Below, in pieces: positions 1 through 11,209 of a stretch of DNA of 64,000 nt (position 1 is its first letter; each line of letters starts with the position of its first letter). Source of the DNA: Viridothelium virens (taxonomy: Eukaryota > Ascomycota > Dothideomycetes > Trypetheliales > Trypetheliaceae); the NCBI GenBank assembly GCA_010094025.1, contig ML991780.1:62001-126000 (forward strand), given 5' to 3'. A program made the position numbers and the translations under genes. The notes under the pieces were generated by a model. It was not told the origin of the DNA. It did no database searches and was given only the letters and a program-made list of their open reading frames with translations.

Positions 1-2148
1 TCGCTGGTACGAGCGCGTCGGAGCAAAAGGTCAATGCGACATTAACCTTCACTGCGTATGGCAAACAGGTGTATTCGAAAGACTTTGATCCCTGTGACCC
101 GTCAACGCTCGTTCAGCAGTTATGTCCAAGTATGAAAGCAGTCCCATTTTCAAGGAGAATCTCGAGCTGATTGCATACTATAGTACCCGCCGGACAATTT
201 GCCGCGTCTGGCCAGCAAACCATCCCCGGTGAATTCGCAAAGCAAATACCTGCGATTGCTTTCAACGTTCCAGACCTTGACGGAGTCGGCAAGGTCGAAC
301 TGAAGTCACAAGATGGGCAGGATCTGGCATGTGTTCAATCGAACCTTGGAAACGGCAAGACGATGCAGAACGTTGCGGTGCCTATTGTTGCCGCTGCCAT
401 TGCAGGTGCAGCACTGCTCGTCTCTGCTCTTTCAGCATTGGCAAGTGGTGGACATCCGGGCAGCGCAAACCCAAGCCCAACCTTCACTGAGACCATGGGC
501 TGGTTTCAATCCATGGCCCTCAACGGCATGCTGAGCGTTAATTATCCTTCGGTTTATCAAAGTTTCAGCACCAACTTTGCATTCAGCACGGGCTTGATTC
601 CGTGGGGACAGATGCAGACCTCCATTGACAACTTTCGAAACAAGACTGGTGGCAACTTGACCGATGACAATTACCAATTCTTGCGCAATAATGTTACCCT
701 GGTCCAGACCGACGGGCAATCGACGAATATCACCAAGCGCGGTATCGACTTGTTCCTTGAAAAAACTGTATTATTTGTTCGGGATAGCATCAGCACAAAT
801 GTGAATGGATCCTCTGAGGGCACTGGTAATGGAACTGGCAATAACTCCACCAACGGAAACAACAAGGAATCGCTTCTTGTCCATGGCATCCAAGGTTATG
901 TCGAGGAACTTACTATTCCACAAGCAAATACCTTCATGACTGTACTTTTGATCTTTGCCATCGTCATTGCTGGCATCACCGTCGGAATTCTTCTCTTCAA
1001 AGTCATCCTCGAAACTTGGGCACTCTTCGGATCTTTCCCCAAAAAGCTTCAAGGTTTCCGCAAACGATACTGGTGGCTACTTGCCAAGACCATTACCAAT
1101 TTGATTCTTCTCCTTTATGGCACTTGGACCCTGTACTGTGTCTACCAATTTACTAACGGAGATTCCTGGGCCGCCAAGGTGCTTGCAGGAGTCACACTCG
1201 CGGCCTTTACTGCTATCCTCGCGTTTTTCACCTGGAGAATTTGGAGTCTCGCGCACAAGTTCAGGCGGGCAGAAGGCGACACATCGGCGCTTTTCGACGA
1301 CAAGGAGACTTGGCGCAAGTACAGTCTCTTCTACGAGAATTACAAGCGTGGGTACTGGTGGCTATTCGTGCCTGCTATCGTCTACATGTTTGCTCGTGGT
1401 TGTGTCATCGCTGGTGGAGACGGACACGGTCTTGCACAATCGGTTGGACAGCTCGTCATCGAAAGTTTGATGCTGATCCTCCTGCTTTGGTCTCGCCCTT
1501 ACTCACTGAAGAGTGGAAATTGGATCAACATCGTCATCCAGGTCGTGAGGATCTTGTCTGTTGTTTGCATCTTGGTCTTCGTCGAAGAGCTTGGAATCGC
1601 CCAAACCACAAAGGCCATCACAGGCGTGATCCTTATTGTCATGCAATCCGTCTTGACTGGACTCTTGGGAATCTTAATTGCAGTCAACGCCATTGTGACC
1701 TGCTGCAGAGAGAATCCACACCGAAGGAAGAGAAAGGAAGCCGGTAAGTTTGACTATCCCTTTGACCGCATCAGGCCCCTTCCACACGGAATGCTAATAT
1801 TAGCTCTCTTCAGAAAAACTTCACCGCGACCTCGACACTCTCACTCCCCTGGACGCCCGCAACTCCCTCCTTATGGACCCCACCGAAGCCAAGAAATTCA
1901 TCCCCGCCCCCACCACTACAAAATCACCCCTCGTCTCGCCAAATCCTATGGCAGCACCTTCCAACTTCTCTCGCAAGGGTGGTTATGGCCCTGTTGCTCA
2001 AGATCAACACGGCCTCATGTCGGATGCGGCGCCCATGGGTGGGCATGACCGGAGCGTCAGTCCTGCGCCGTGGGATGAAGAGGTGGGACGGGAGCCAAAG
2101 CTACCCGACTTGGATGCTGATACGAGCTATCATCGGGGAAGATGGTAG
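1..2148 (+). CDS. FLC/TRP-like (flavin carrier type) membrane protein, 5'-partial
   Basis: This is a fungal TRP-like/FLC family protein, placed by the family in ER or vacuolar/plasma membranes and linked to FAD transport, calcium and cell-wall upkeep. The start lies before the window. Frame 3 runs in from base 3 and ends in LCP; an intron at 130-183 (GTATGA...ACTATAG) joins it to IPAGQF, the usual end of the luminal ML-like domain. A linker rich in Asn/Gly/Ser follows, then several hydrophobic segments (for example FMTVLLIFAIVIAGITVGIL, and the AKTITNLILLLYGTW and IVIQVVRILSVVCILVFV regions), then a cytosolic tail. A second intron at 1744-1813 (GTAAGT, branch TGCTAAT, TTCAG) moves the frame to EKLHRDLDTLTPLD and the stop at 2148. 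Ignoring that intron gives a spurious tail. I am sure of the family but not of the transported substrate. Confidence 0.88.
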
Positions 2149-2780
2149 TAGGTCCCGGAGCTGGTTCTACGGGTCCAGGATTTTGATGGGAAGCAAAGGG
2201 TGAATAAGAGAGTGATGAGGCCTATGACCTGGCTTCTATCTCGTGCTTCAGTCGTCTTATTAAGCCTGGGATGGCGTCTTTCTCATACAACCATATGCGT
2301 TTTGCTGTTTACGAAGCCTCTGACGGCTGTCATTTCTTGTGTCTAACCACTATTTCCCCACCCTTTCATCACTCCTTTTCTTTCCATTTAGACTTTTTGA
2401 TAGCGAAAGCGTTGCATAATCTATGGGGACGCACAGCCCTCTAAACTGGGCACGGCATTGTACTTGTGTAGTATGTAGTGAGATATCCGAAGAAGCAAGA
2501 GAATTTTTGATACTCAATCATGCATCGTCCTATGCAGCCTGGGCCCGGTTGAAGATCGAAGCCCTCATGTTCTGTCCACTCAAGATGACATACATAGACT
2601 CTCGTGTGTACCTGTTACCGCCGCTGGCCCCCATCTTAACTAAACTTTCTCTCCCGCCCCCAATTGCCCCTCCCCCACAATCCTCATCCGTCCGTTCTGT
2701 CCTTTGGCCCCCTCTACTTGTTGCTCCAGCCTTTTCCGCCCCCTTCGCCCCTACCCCCATGCTCCCCTTCCTCTCCTCAC
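2149..2780. other. intergenic, convergent 3' flanks
   Basis: This stretch lies between the stops of the FLC-like gene and the small minus-strand gene. It is pyrimidine-rich between about 2,600 and 2,800 and contains no gene I can support. The open frames on both strands here are proline-rich readings of C-runs. Confidence 0.6.
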
Positions 2781-3116
2781 TCATCTGTCACTCCTACCCG
2801 CCCCCGGCTTGGCCGACTCGATCGCTGCCTCCACATCTTCGTTTCCATACACCTCACTCGTCGTCCCTTCCTTGCCGTATCCTTGGGCCTTGGTATCCTT
2901 GATGCTCGCGTTCGATTGAGAATCTGTGTGTGGCGGAGGCTCATGTGCAGCCCGCGACGGTGGATTTGAGGAATGAGGTGGAGGTTTGGCTCCAGAAGAG
3001 GATTTAGGCGAGGGGTCGACGTGGAGGGCGCGGAGGGCGGAGAAGGCGGAGGGAGAGGGAGAGAGCGAGGTGGAGTGGGGAGTGGTGTTGAGGAGGGGGC
3101 GGAGGAGGCGGGACAT
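2781..3116 (-). CDS. small unknown protein with possible mitochondrial N-terminus
   Basis: A single-exon frame of 111 residues starts at an ATG at 3116. The first 35 residues (MSRLLRPLLNTT...) are rich in Arg, Ser, Leu and Pro with no acidic residue, as in mitochondrial presequences. The rest is hydrophilic and low in complexity, ending in ...VEAAIESAKPGAGRSDR. I do not recognise a family. In its favour are the natural amino-acid make-up of the C-terminal half, a proper ATG, and a long upstream region shared with the divergent MSH2 gene. Against it are its short length and proline-rich composition, so it could be a chance frame. A 42-bp tandem duplication lies just upstream of its start. Confidence 0.5.
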   Translation of the reverse strand: MSRLLRPLLNTTPHSTSLSPSPSAFSALRALHVDPSPKSSSGAKPPPHSSNPPSRAAHEPPPHTDSQSNASIKDTKAQGYGKEGTTSEVYGNEDVEAAIESAKPGAGRSDR

Positions 3117-3148
3117 TATTGGAATGCTTTGGGAGGAATTGGAGAGAG

Positions 3149-3240
3149 GTGAGTGCTTGATTTGAGGAAATAGGATAGTAGAGTTTTTAGGTGAGCACTT
3201 GTTTTGATGAAATAGGATAGTAGAGTTTCTAGGTGAGTGA
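3149..3240. repeat. 42-bp tandem duplication (2.2 copies)
   Basis: Unit 1 is 3149-3190, unit 2 is 3191-3232, and a third copy starts at 3233 for eight bases. The two full units differ at 5 of 42 positions. Each contains the shared block AAATAGGATAGTAGAGTTT. The repeat lies 33 bp upstream of the small minus-strand gene's ATG, so it would fall in that gene's 5' leader or core promoter. Confidence 0.85.
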
Positions 3241-3547
3241 GATGGGAGCGAGATGCATGACGAAAATACAACGGTTATATCGATCGGAAAGGAGGGATGA
3301 ATAGATCGTCCAGCGGTGGGGAACCCCCGGCGTCATAAATCGCGCTCTTACCTTATAGTTTCGTAGGTCATGCATTGGGGTGCATCAAAGCTGCTGGGTC
3401 TTGTTGCTGACACTGCGCTTTCCTCGATGGCGCTTAGATGTGTGTGATTTCTTTATCCCCTCGGCATGGCGGTTATGCAGATGGAAGTATGCTCATGTAC
3501 AGTAAGGGACTAGGTAAAGGTCGCGACGTCCGTGCGCAGCGGCCTTC

Positions 3548-3570
3548 ACGCGCTACGCGAAAAGTCGCGT
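3548..3570. promoter_or_regulatory. cluster of MCB-like (ACGCGN) motifs upstream of MSH2
   Basis: Three ACGCG-containing hexamers lie within 23 bp: ACGCGC at 3548, ACGCGA at 3555, and TCGCGT (reverse complement ACGCGA) at 3565. The cluster is about 235 bp before the MSH2 start. MluI-box motifs bound by MBF drive G1/S transcription of DNA replication and repair genes in yeasts; use here is inferred from the motif and the gene it precedes. Confidence 0.45.
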
Positions 3571-3802
3571 CTTCTATGGATGACTTCTATCGTTAGACTG
3601 TTCAGACAGTACAACCGATTCTCAAGCACTCACACGCCGTCGAATAATCAAGGGGCTAGTCTTTCAGCTAACCGAGATACTATCTGTATCTGCTTCTGAC
3701 CGAATTCATTCCTTATTGTCGCAGATTGCTTGTTCTTGACGACGGCTGTCCTTATTGTTTTGTCAAGTAACGCTATTGAACTTCTTCGAGCACCAAGCGG
3801 CC

Positions 3803-6606
3803 ATGTCGTCAAGGCCTGATCTGAAGGTCGACGACGAAATTGGCTTTATAAAGTTCTTCCGCAATCTACCGGCCAAAGATGGAGACACCATTCGTATCTT
3901 CGATAGAGGCGACTACTACACAGCACACGGAGATGATGCAACCTTCATTGCAAGGACTATGTACAAAACCACTTCTGTCCTTCGTCAATTAGGAAGAGAA
4001 CCGGGCTTGGCTTCTGTCACACTCTCAGTTACTGTTTTCCGAAATCTTTTACGAGAAGCCCTCTTCAGACAGGGCAAGCGGGTAGAGATCTGGGAGTCAT
4101 CGGGGCGTATGAATTGGAAGGCGACAAAACAGGTATGCCACCTGAACTTTTGACGATTCAGTTCCGCTAAATATCTTAGGCTTCGCCCGGCAATCTACAA
4201 GACATCGAAGAAGAGCTCGGTGGTCAACTTGACGCTGCGCCCATCATTCTGGCAGTCAAAGTGTCAGCGAAAGCATCAGAAGCACGCAACGTGGGAGTGT
4301 GCTTCGCAGATGCGAGCGTGCGCGAGCTTGGTGTCAGCGAATTTCTCGACAATGACATCTATTCTAATTTTGAATCCATGCTGATTCAGCTTGGCGTCAA
4401 AGAATGCTTGCTTACATCTGATGGACAGAAGAAAGACGTTGAACTCGGCAAGCTACGCACTATTGCTGATAACTGTGGATGTGCTGTGTCCGAAAGGCCG
4501 GTGGGCGATTTCGGTACAAGAGACATCGAGCAGGACCTCACAAGATTATTGCGAGATGAGCGTTCCGCGGCAACCTTACCCCAAACAGACTTGAAGCTTG
4601 CAATGGGCTCAGCAGCATCTTTGATCAAATATTTGGGTGTCATGTCCGACCCTGCAAACTTTGGTCAGTATCAGCTCTACCAGCACGATCTATCACAATA
4701 CATGAAGCTGGACTCTTCGGCACTCAAAGCGCTCAATCTCATGCCGGGCCCGAGAGACGGATCCAAGACGATGAGTCTGTACGGACTACTAAATCATTGC
4801 AAGACGCCAGTAGGTAGCCGATTGCTAGCGCAATGGCTGAAGCAGCCGCTCATGGGTGTCGATGAGATTGAGCGTCGACAACAACTGGTTGAGGCTTTCG
4901 TTACTGACACAGAATTGCGACAAACGATGCAAGAAGAGCACTTGCGCTCGATACCGGACCTATATAGGTTAGCAAAGAAATTCCAGAGGAAAGCTGCCAA
5001 CCTCGAGGATGTTGTTCGCGCTTATCAAGTTGCCATCCGAATACCTGGCTTCATAGGCACTTTTGAAGGAGTCATGGACGAGCAGTACAAAGATCCGTTG
5101 GACGTAGAGTACACTGTCAAGCTACGCGAATATTCCGATGCTCTTGCTAGGCTGCAGGAGATGGTGGAGACTACAGTCGATCTTGATGCGTTGGATAATC
5201 ACGAGTTCATCATCAAGCCTGAGTTCGATGATGGCCTACGGATTCTACGGAAAAAACTCGACAAACTGAAATACAACATGGAAGTCGAGCACAAACGCGT
5301 TGCCAAAGACCTCAACCAAGACACGGAGAAGAAGCTCTTTCTCGAGAATCACAGAGTCCATGGATGGTGCCTCCGGCTTACTCGGAACGAAGCTGGCTGC
5401 ATTCGCAATAAGAGAGAGTACCAAGAATGCTCGACTCAGAAAAACGGTGTCTTCTTTACCACGTCTACTCTGCAGAGCTTGAGACGAGAATTTGATCAGC
5501 TATCGGAAAACTACAATCGAACGCAGAGCGGATTGGTCAATGAAGTCGTTGGTGTTGCTGGATCCTACTGCCCAGTCTTTGAGAAACTCGCCGGCGTTTT
5601 AGCACATCTCGATGTCATTGTTGCCTTTGCTCATGCCTCAATACACGCGCCCACCTCATACGTCCGACCAAAGATGCACCCACGAGGCACCGGAAACACA
5701 ATTCTGAAAGAAGCGCGACATCCGTGCATGGAGATGCAGGACGAAATTCAATTCATCACTAACGACGTCTCCCTCTGCCGAGAGACTTCCGAGTTCCTCA
5801 TCATTACTGGCCCGAACATGGGCGGCAAATCCACCTACATCCGCCAAATTGGCGTCATTGCGCTCATGGCACAAATCGGTTGCTTCGTGCCTTGCTCCGA
5901 AGCCGAGCTCTGCCTCTTCGACTGCATTCTCGCCCGCGTTGGGGCGAGCGACTCGCAACTCAAAGGCGTGTCGACGTTCATGGCTGAGATGCTGGAGACT
6001 GCTAACATCCTCAAGACAGCCACAAAAGAGTCACTCATCATTATTGACGAACTTGGACGCGGCACAAGTACGTATGACGGTTTTGGACTCGCGTGGGCGA
6101 TCTCGGAGCATATCGTCAAGGAGATTGGGGCATTCGCAATGTTCGCGACACACTTTCATGAATTGACGGCGCTGCACGAGACGTATCCACAAGTGCAGAA
6201 CTTGCATGTTGTCGCGCACATTGGGGACAGCAGTGACGGAGAGGATGGTCGGAGACGGGAAGTCACGTTGCTCTACAAGGTCGAACCTGGCGTCTGCGAC
6301 CAATCATTTGGCATTCACGTTGCCGAGCTAGTACGCTTCCCGCAGAAAGTGGTGAACATGGCGAAGAGGAAAGCAGACGAATTAGAGGATTTCTCGGGAA
6401 AACATGAGGAGGCAACCGTTCAGGCGAGCAAGGAAGATGTCGAGGAAGGAAGCGCCATGCTCAAAGAGATGCTCGTGAAGTGGAAACAAGAAACTGAAGG
6501 GAAGGGGATGAGCAAGCAGGAGCAGAGGGACAAAATGAAAGACCTGATCAAGGGAAATGAGAAGTTGTTGCAAAATCCCTTTTTCCAGAGTGTAAAAGTG
6601 TTGTAG
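3803..6606 (+). CDS. MSH2: MSH2, DNA mismatch repair protein (MutS homologue)
   Basis: MSH2 pairs with MSH6 or MSH3 in the nucleus to recognise base mismatches and insertion/deletion loops. The start is the ATG at 3803 (MSSRPDLKVDDE); the frame is open further upstream but has no ATG. One 47-nt intron at 4133-4179 (GTATGC...CTTAG) joins ...WKATKQ to ASPGNLQDIEEEL. The product is 918 residues, normal for the family. Domain order is MutS I (from about residue 15), connector, lever/core, clamp and ATPase. The Walker A motif GPNMGGKST is at residues 654-662 and the Walker B/ABC segment DELGRGTST starts at Asp733, followed by the FATHFHELT motif. The C-terminal helices end in a Lys-rich stretch. 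All catalytic motifs are intact. Confidence 0.97.
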
Positions 6607-7077
6607 CAAGGGACCACTGCAACGCATCGGAGTTACGTTCGGTCGACATGAATTGAAAAAGGGAAGGCTGTCCCTACTAATTAGGGGCATAACCGTATGC
6701 ACATCCAGCTCGATATACATGTACCTATGTAAGCTACATGTAGGGTCTCCGCGCTAATATACTCCTTTTGTGAAACTAAGCTCAATTAGGCGAACATCAA
6801 CTTCTACAAATATTGGCTATCAGTCCAAGATTACTCTGTTACCATGTAAATTTAAGCTTTATCGAGGCGCTTTCACCTAGTGCTTCTTCGGTGGGCGCTT
6901 CCTCGTCCTACTGCTGCAACCTGCGGCTCTGTACCAAGTTTTCCTCCTTTCGGGTTCTGTCTTAGCTAAACCTTGCGAAGGTTATATCATTATGCTCCGA
7001 ACATATACACCGACCGATTACTTGTGTGACATGAGGTTGACGAAGGACCACTTGATTCCGAGCAGAAGTACAAGATG
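6607..7077. other. intergenic, convergent 3' flanks
   Basis: This lies between the MSH2 stop and the stop of the minus-strand transporter. It is AT-rich, with no supportable gene or repeat. Confidence 0.6.
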
Positions 7078-9146
7078 TCAATATCGATAAAGCATTTCGA
7101 GGTTGCCCTTTCTTCTCACTCCACGGTTGAGCAGGACATATTGAACATTAGCCCATATTGTGAAGAACAGGGCAACGGAAACGACGGCAATAATGACAGT
7201 CCATCCGGTACGGTAGAGAGGCCCGTCACTTTGCTGAAAGAGTTGACTTCCGATGATCCCCGAGCAGTTGGCTGACATGATGAAGACTGCGAGTGTGATC
7301 GATCTTTCGCCGGCCGAGCGAGCATTCAAAGCCATCCAAGACCCATTTACAGGATCTAGGACATACTTGTAAGTCGTCTATGGTCTGATCGAAGATTTCG
7401 AGTAACCTACGCCAGATACTTGAGACTGAAATAGCGAGCGTTAGTATCGCAAAACGCTTATTTCCATTCCTCGAATAGATCAAGACTCTACAGGTGAGCT
7501 ATTCAGACGGGTATCAGTGTCCATACGGGTTGCATGACTAAGTTGGAGACTTACTGCGAACACCCACCAAAGGAGCATGCCTAAAGATACCAGTGGCCCA
7601 CGTCGATTCAGTCTATCTCTAATGAATTTCAGCAATAAAGTGTATGAGCATGAGGGATGCTACTCACGCTGCTATGCCCCAGGGTATATACAGAAGAAGC
7701 TGGATCCACTGACCGATTGACACCAAGGCATTCGATCTCAGCCTCCCATATCCGAAGGAGTTCACAAGTGTAGGTGCATAAGACCACATAGTTGATGATG
7801 GTGCCAGACCAAGGATTGTGAATAAGATGTGTGGGTACAGTGTCCAATTGAATAACTTACTGTATCAGCAAAGCCGTCGTAAGGGTGAGTACGATAAAAG
7901 TCATACAGTCTGCCTGATCTCACTCATGCTAATTTTTTTCCCGGTACTCTCCTTTGTTGGATCATCGATTAGGACTCGACGTGCTAAGATACGGCTCTCG
8001 TGTTCATTAAAGTAGTGGATTCGTGCATAACACGTAGGATTCGCAGGGCCTCTAGGGAAGAAGGTGGTGAAGATGAATCCCACAACAATAGTGAAGACAC
8101 CTTCAATCTGCTCTACATCAGAAATTTAAAGAGCGTTATCACTATGAGTAACATACTAGAAAAAGCCATTGCCATCCAGCGAGTCCACAGACACCTCTCA
8201 TATGAAGACTACTCACGCAAGTCAGATTTGAGCGAACAGCTCGAGTTTCTGTACATACATTCCATATGCGATGATTCCACTAAGAGCTTGGGATGAGATA
8301 TTTCCTATGAAGAACCAAGCGAATCTTTTGCTGGTCTCATTCCTTTTGTACCACCTAGTAATGGTGTAGAGACCTGCGGGTATGAACCCAGATTCACACA
8401 ATCTAGCACAACTTCAGCGCTCATGAATTTTCCAGGAAGTGATTTCAAGCCTTACCCAAGAAGCAGCCTGGTGCTGAGGAAGGCGCCTAAACCCTTCTGA
8501 AATGCTTGGAAAGTAGCGATCAAGCCCCTTAGATGCTCAGCAGAAAATTTCCTACAAGGTCTGCTCACTGGCATACATACCAAGCAATTATCTGGCCACT
8601 GATCCATACTGAAGGTCCAACACGGTACAGCACAAAGTTGCTCGGTATCTAAGAATGATCAGTAGTCAAGGCTGGACAGATGCACTGGGAATAACAGACC
8701 TCGAGTACCACAATGCCAACCCAGAGAAGTTGCTGTCCAACATTGAACTGATCTTGAGTGATGCCAACGTCTTTGAGGAAGAAATCTGTGAGAGCATTAC
8801 CCCTACAAGTTGTTGAAATAGGTAGTAAGTAACCCATCTTCAGAAGTCTAGATTGATTTGCTACTTACATGTTGCCTCTGTCTAACTGCAGGGCGAAAAA
8901 GGTAAGCATCAGCAATGGCATAACAATCATATCGACCCTAAGGAGTCAGCCAGGATGCAAAAAGAGTAAAACGTATGCTTACCTTCGTACTAATCGTTCT
9001 TCTTCTTCTACTGTCCAGTCTGCCCCTTCATCCGAGCCAGATGGCTGCGGGACCGAGGACTCTTTGCTCCCAGTCTTGAATACTCGAAGCGCTGGGCCTT
9101 TCTCCTTGCCTAGATGCTCCTCGTGCCGATGAGTTGACACGTTCAT
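7078..9146 (-). CDS. ACS-family MFS transporter (Dal5/allantoate-permease type), many introns
   Basis: The gene starts at ATG 9146 (MNVSTHRHEEHLGKEKGP) and ends at TGA 7078. I traced about eleven exons joined by short introns. Family landmarks in order are ADWTVEEERLVRRVDMIVMP, LTFFALQLDRGNMGNA, QQLLWVGIVVLEIPSNF, GLCESGFIPAGLYTITRWY, GLAGWQWLFLIEGVFTIVVG, ILGLAPSSTMWSYAP and NARSAGERSITLAVFIMSAN, so this is an anion:cation symporter-type carrier of about 12 helices in the plasma membrane. It is divergent from a TauD-type dioxygenase, which suggests uptake of a sulfonate or similar organic anion (inference). One junction, near 7,850-7,905, is odd: the donor ACT|GTATGA and the good CAG acceptor give an immediate stop, and only an AAG acceptor keeps the family frame. 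The gene may therefore be damaged there. Confidence 0.8.
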
Positions 9147-9657
9147 TTTGGTCTTCGATTTGTTTGTAGTGAGCTTGTCAACAAATGAGTAGACAAAAGC
9201 AATGTCTATCTTTCAACGGGGCAGGCATAAGGTATAGCCCACAAAGGACAATGTACTACACAATCACTACTTGGGGAGATCGACATCAGAAAGCCTCAGC
9301 CCGTCCTTCTAAGTGTATCCTGGACATTGCGCTTTCTCGCCAGCAGAGTCGCTAGCAGTTGAGGCCATTCTCTCAAGTTTTGCGCGATCAGAGCCGTGGC
9401 GATGCTTCCAATCAAGTTTCACGACTGTCTACGCCATGACACCCCAGAGATCACGCAATAGCTTCCTACAGGGGAGTTCGGCTGGTCTGCAGAAAGAGGT
9501 AGGTATATCGATGCAGCAGCAGACGCGCATGTGGGGGTTGAGATCCTGCCCCGCGTGGATCTAATACACAAGATATGACTTTAAATAATGTTCTGTTAAG
9601 TCTTTAATTTCTGTCGTTAATGTCAGTTTTGCATGTTTCAAGTAGGTCCTGAGCATT
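9147..9657. promoter_or_regulatory. bidirectional promoter region of transporter/dioxygenase pair
   Basis: This 511-bp interval separates two divergent start codons. I looked for a plain bZIP Cys3/MetR-like palindrome and found none by eye. AT-rich sequence lies at 9,570-9,640 just before the dioxygenase ATG. No gene was seen. Confidence 0.55.
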
Positions 9658-11209
9658 ATGGCCCATCTTGAAGCTCGAAAGCATATTTCTTCCGACTCAG
9701 GCTATCCAATCACTATCCATCCTAACTTCAACCCTAAAATCAAGGGTCATGTACCTCCAGAATCGATCCGAGAAGAAATTGTACCGCTGAAAGATCGCGC
9801 TGCATTTGCTGATCCGGAGAAAAGGGCCTTGTTTGCCACTGCCAAACGCGTCGACCTTACAGAATCTATAGGGACTGTCCTCAAAGATATTCAATTGTCG
9901 CAACTGGATGACAGACAACTGGACGAGCTTGCCCTACTGGTTTCAGAAAGGGGTGTCGTCTATTTTCGCGATCAAGATCTAACGACAGAACAGCAAGTGA
10001 AGCTCTTTGAGCATTACGGTTAGCCTACGGTAGACAAAACATTCCAAAAAAGCAGCTCATTCAACACAGGGACTCTTGACAAACATCCGGCCCAGAAGGC
10101 GAGTTTCCCCAGGCCGTGAGACACCTAGTGCTAATCGAAATATGGCTCCAGGATGTCAAGGTATGTGTTCAGTACACTTCGAGCATTTCTGTTCTAGACT
10201 TACTCGTGAAAAGCATGTTACGATTCGTGGAAGTACAGAAGACCACCGAGAAATCGCTAAATACACGCCTTGGGTATGATCTCGCCTAGCTGTTCTGTGA
10301 TGGATACAGGTTGACCAAGGAAAGCCATCGGGAGATTTCCATGCGGACACGTCGTTTGAGGTCAATCGTACGTCGAGCTTAAACGGCGACCTAGATGATG
10401 AATCTAACGGTCCTAGCGCCTTCGTACTCTCTGCTTCGAATGGAAGAACACCCAGAGGTAGGGGGCGACACGGCTTGGGTCTCGCAATACGGCCTTTACG
10501 ATGCTCTGAGTCCTGCTATGCAGAAGTTTGTCGAGGGGCTCCATGCAATCCATACCTCAAGACTGCAATGTGAGTGGACGATACCATCGGCATGTGCTCA
10601 AGTCTGAGTCCTAGCAGACGACACGATCCTTGACCTGTGGGGAACGGGACCAAACCGGCCGCCAATTGACACCCACCACCCTGCTGTGCGAACCCATCCT
10701 GTCACAGGTCTCAAAGCTCTGAACGTAAATGGGGGCTTCGTCACCGGGTTCGCTGAATTGAAGAAAACAGAGTCGGATAATCTACTCGATTTCTTCCAGT
10801 TCCATATCCATTCTGCAGACGACCATTACGTCCGTTGGAAGTGGCAAGTTGGCAGCATAGCTATGTGAGATAACCGGTAAGAAACTTCATGTGGATCTTG
10901 AAAATGGCTGAGGCAAATAGATGCGTCGTTCATCGCGTCATTCCAGGGGCATATAAAGGTAATAGGCGCGGAATCAGGACAACCGTATTTGGTGAGAAGC
11001 GTAAGTATGACATGGTTATGCCCCATCGACCCACATAAGATTCAGATCCCGTGTATCTATTGCTGGATTTCTAACATTCTCTTTTCGGAGCAGCGTACTG
11101 CGACCCAGCAAGCGAGAGTCGGAACGAGCGAGCACAGAGACTTGAGAAGGAAAGGCAAAACATGGATGGCAAACATGAAGGCGCCAATGGAGTGCACGTA
11201 CCGGCGTGA
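9658..11209 (+). CDS. TauD/TfdA-family Fe(II)/2-oxoglutarate dioxygenase, interrupted by an in-frame TGA
   Basis: The family oxidises taurine or other sulfonates (or related acids) using Fe(II) and 2-oxoglutarate, releasing sulfite as a sulfur source. The ATG is at 9658. Introns that fit are 10019-10069, 10368-10416, 10570-10617, 10877-10920 and 11001-11093, with one or two more between 10,095 and 10,310 whose exact ends are unclear. The iron-binding HxD is in FHADTSF, the distal His in CVVHRVIP, and the 2-oxoglutarate Arg in GIRTTVFG. The frame matches the family throughout (EEHPEVGGDTAWVSQYGLYD, DLWGTGPNRPPIDTHHPAVR), but the expected AMWDNR reads AM-stop-DNR, with TGA at 10866-10868. An alternative donor at 10865 (GTGAGA, 56-nt intron) bypasses the stop in frame but deletes W-D-N-R. 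It is either a young pseudogene or a spliced variant lacking a conserved motif. Confidence 0.82.

Larger units (their letters stand above)
3117..3802. promoter_or_regulatory. divergent promoter region between the small gene and MSH2
   Basis: This 686-bp gap separates two divergent start codons. It holds a 42-bp tandem duplication near its left end (3149-3240) and a cluster of CGCG motifs near 3,550 on the MSH2 side. Pyrimidine-rich DNA (for example 3,710-3,760) leads up to the MSH2 ATG. No other gene was seen. Confidence 0.6.

Noticed and set aside
3498-3620. TACAGTAAGGGACTAGG sequence resembling the end of the short CAGT element
   Set aside because: Only the first few bases and a CTAGG match. 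The internal core is absent and no matching second end was found.
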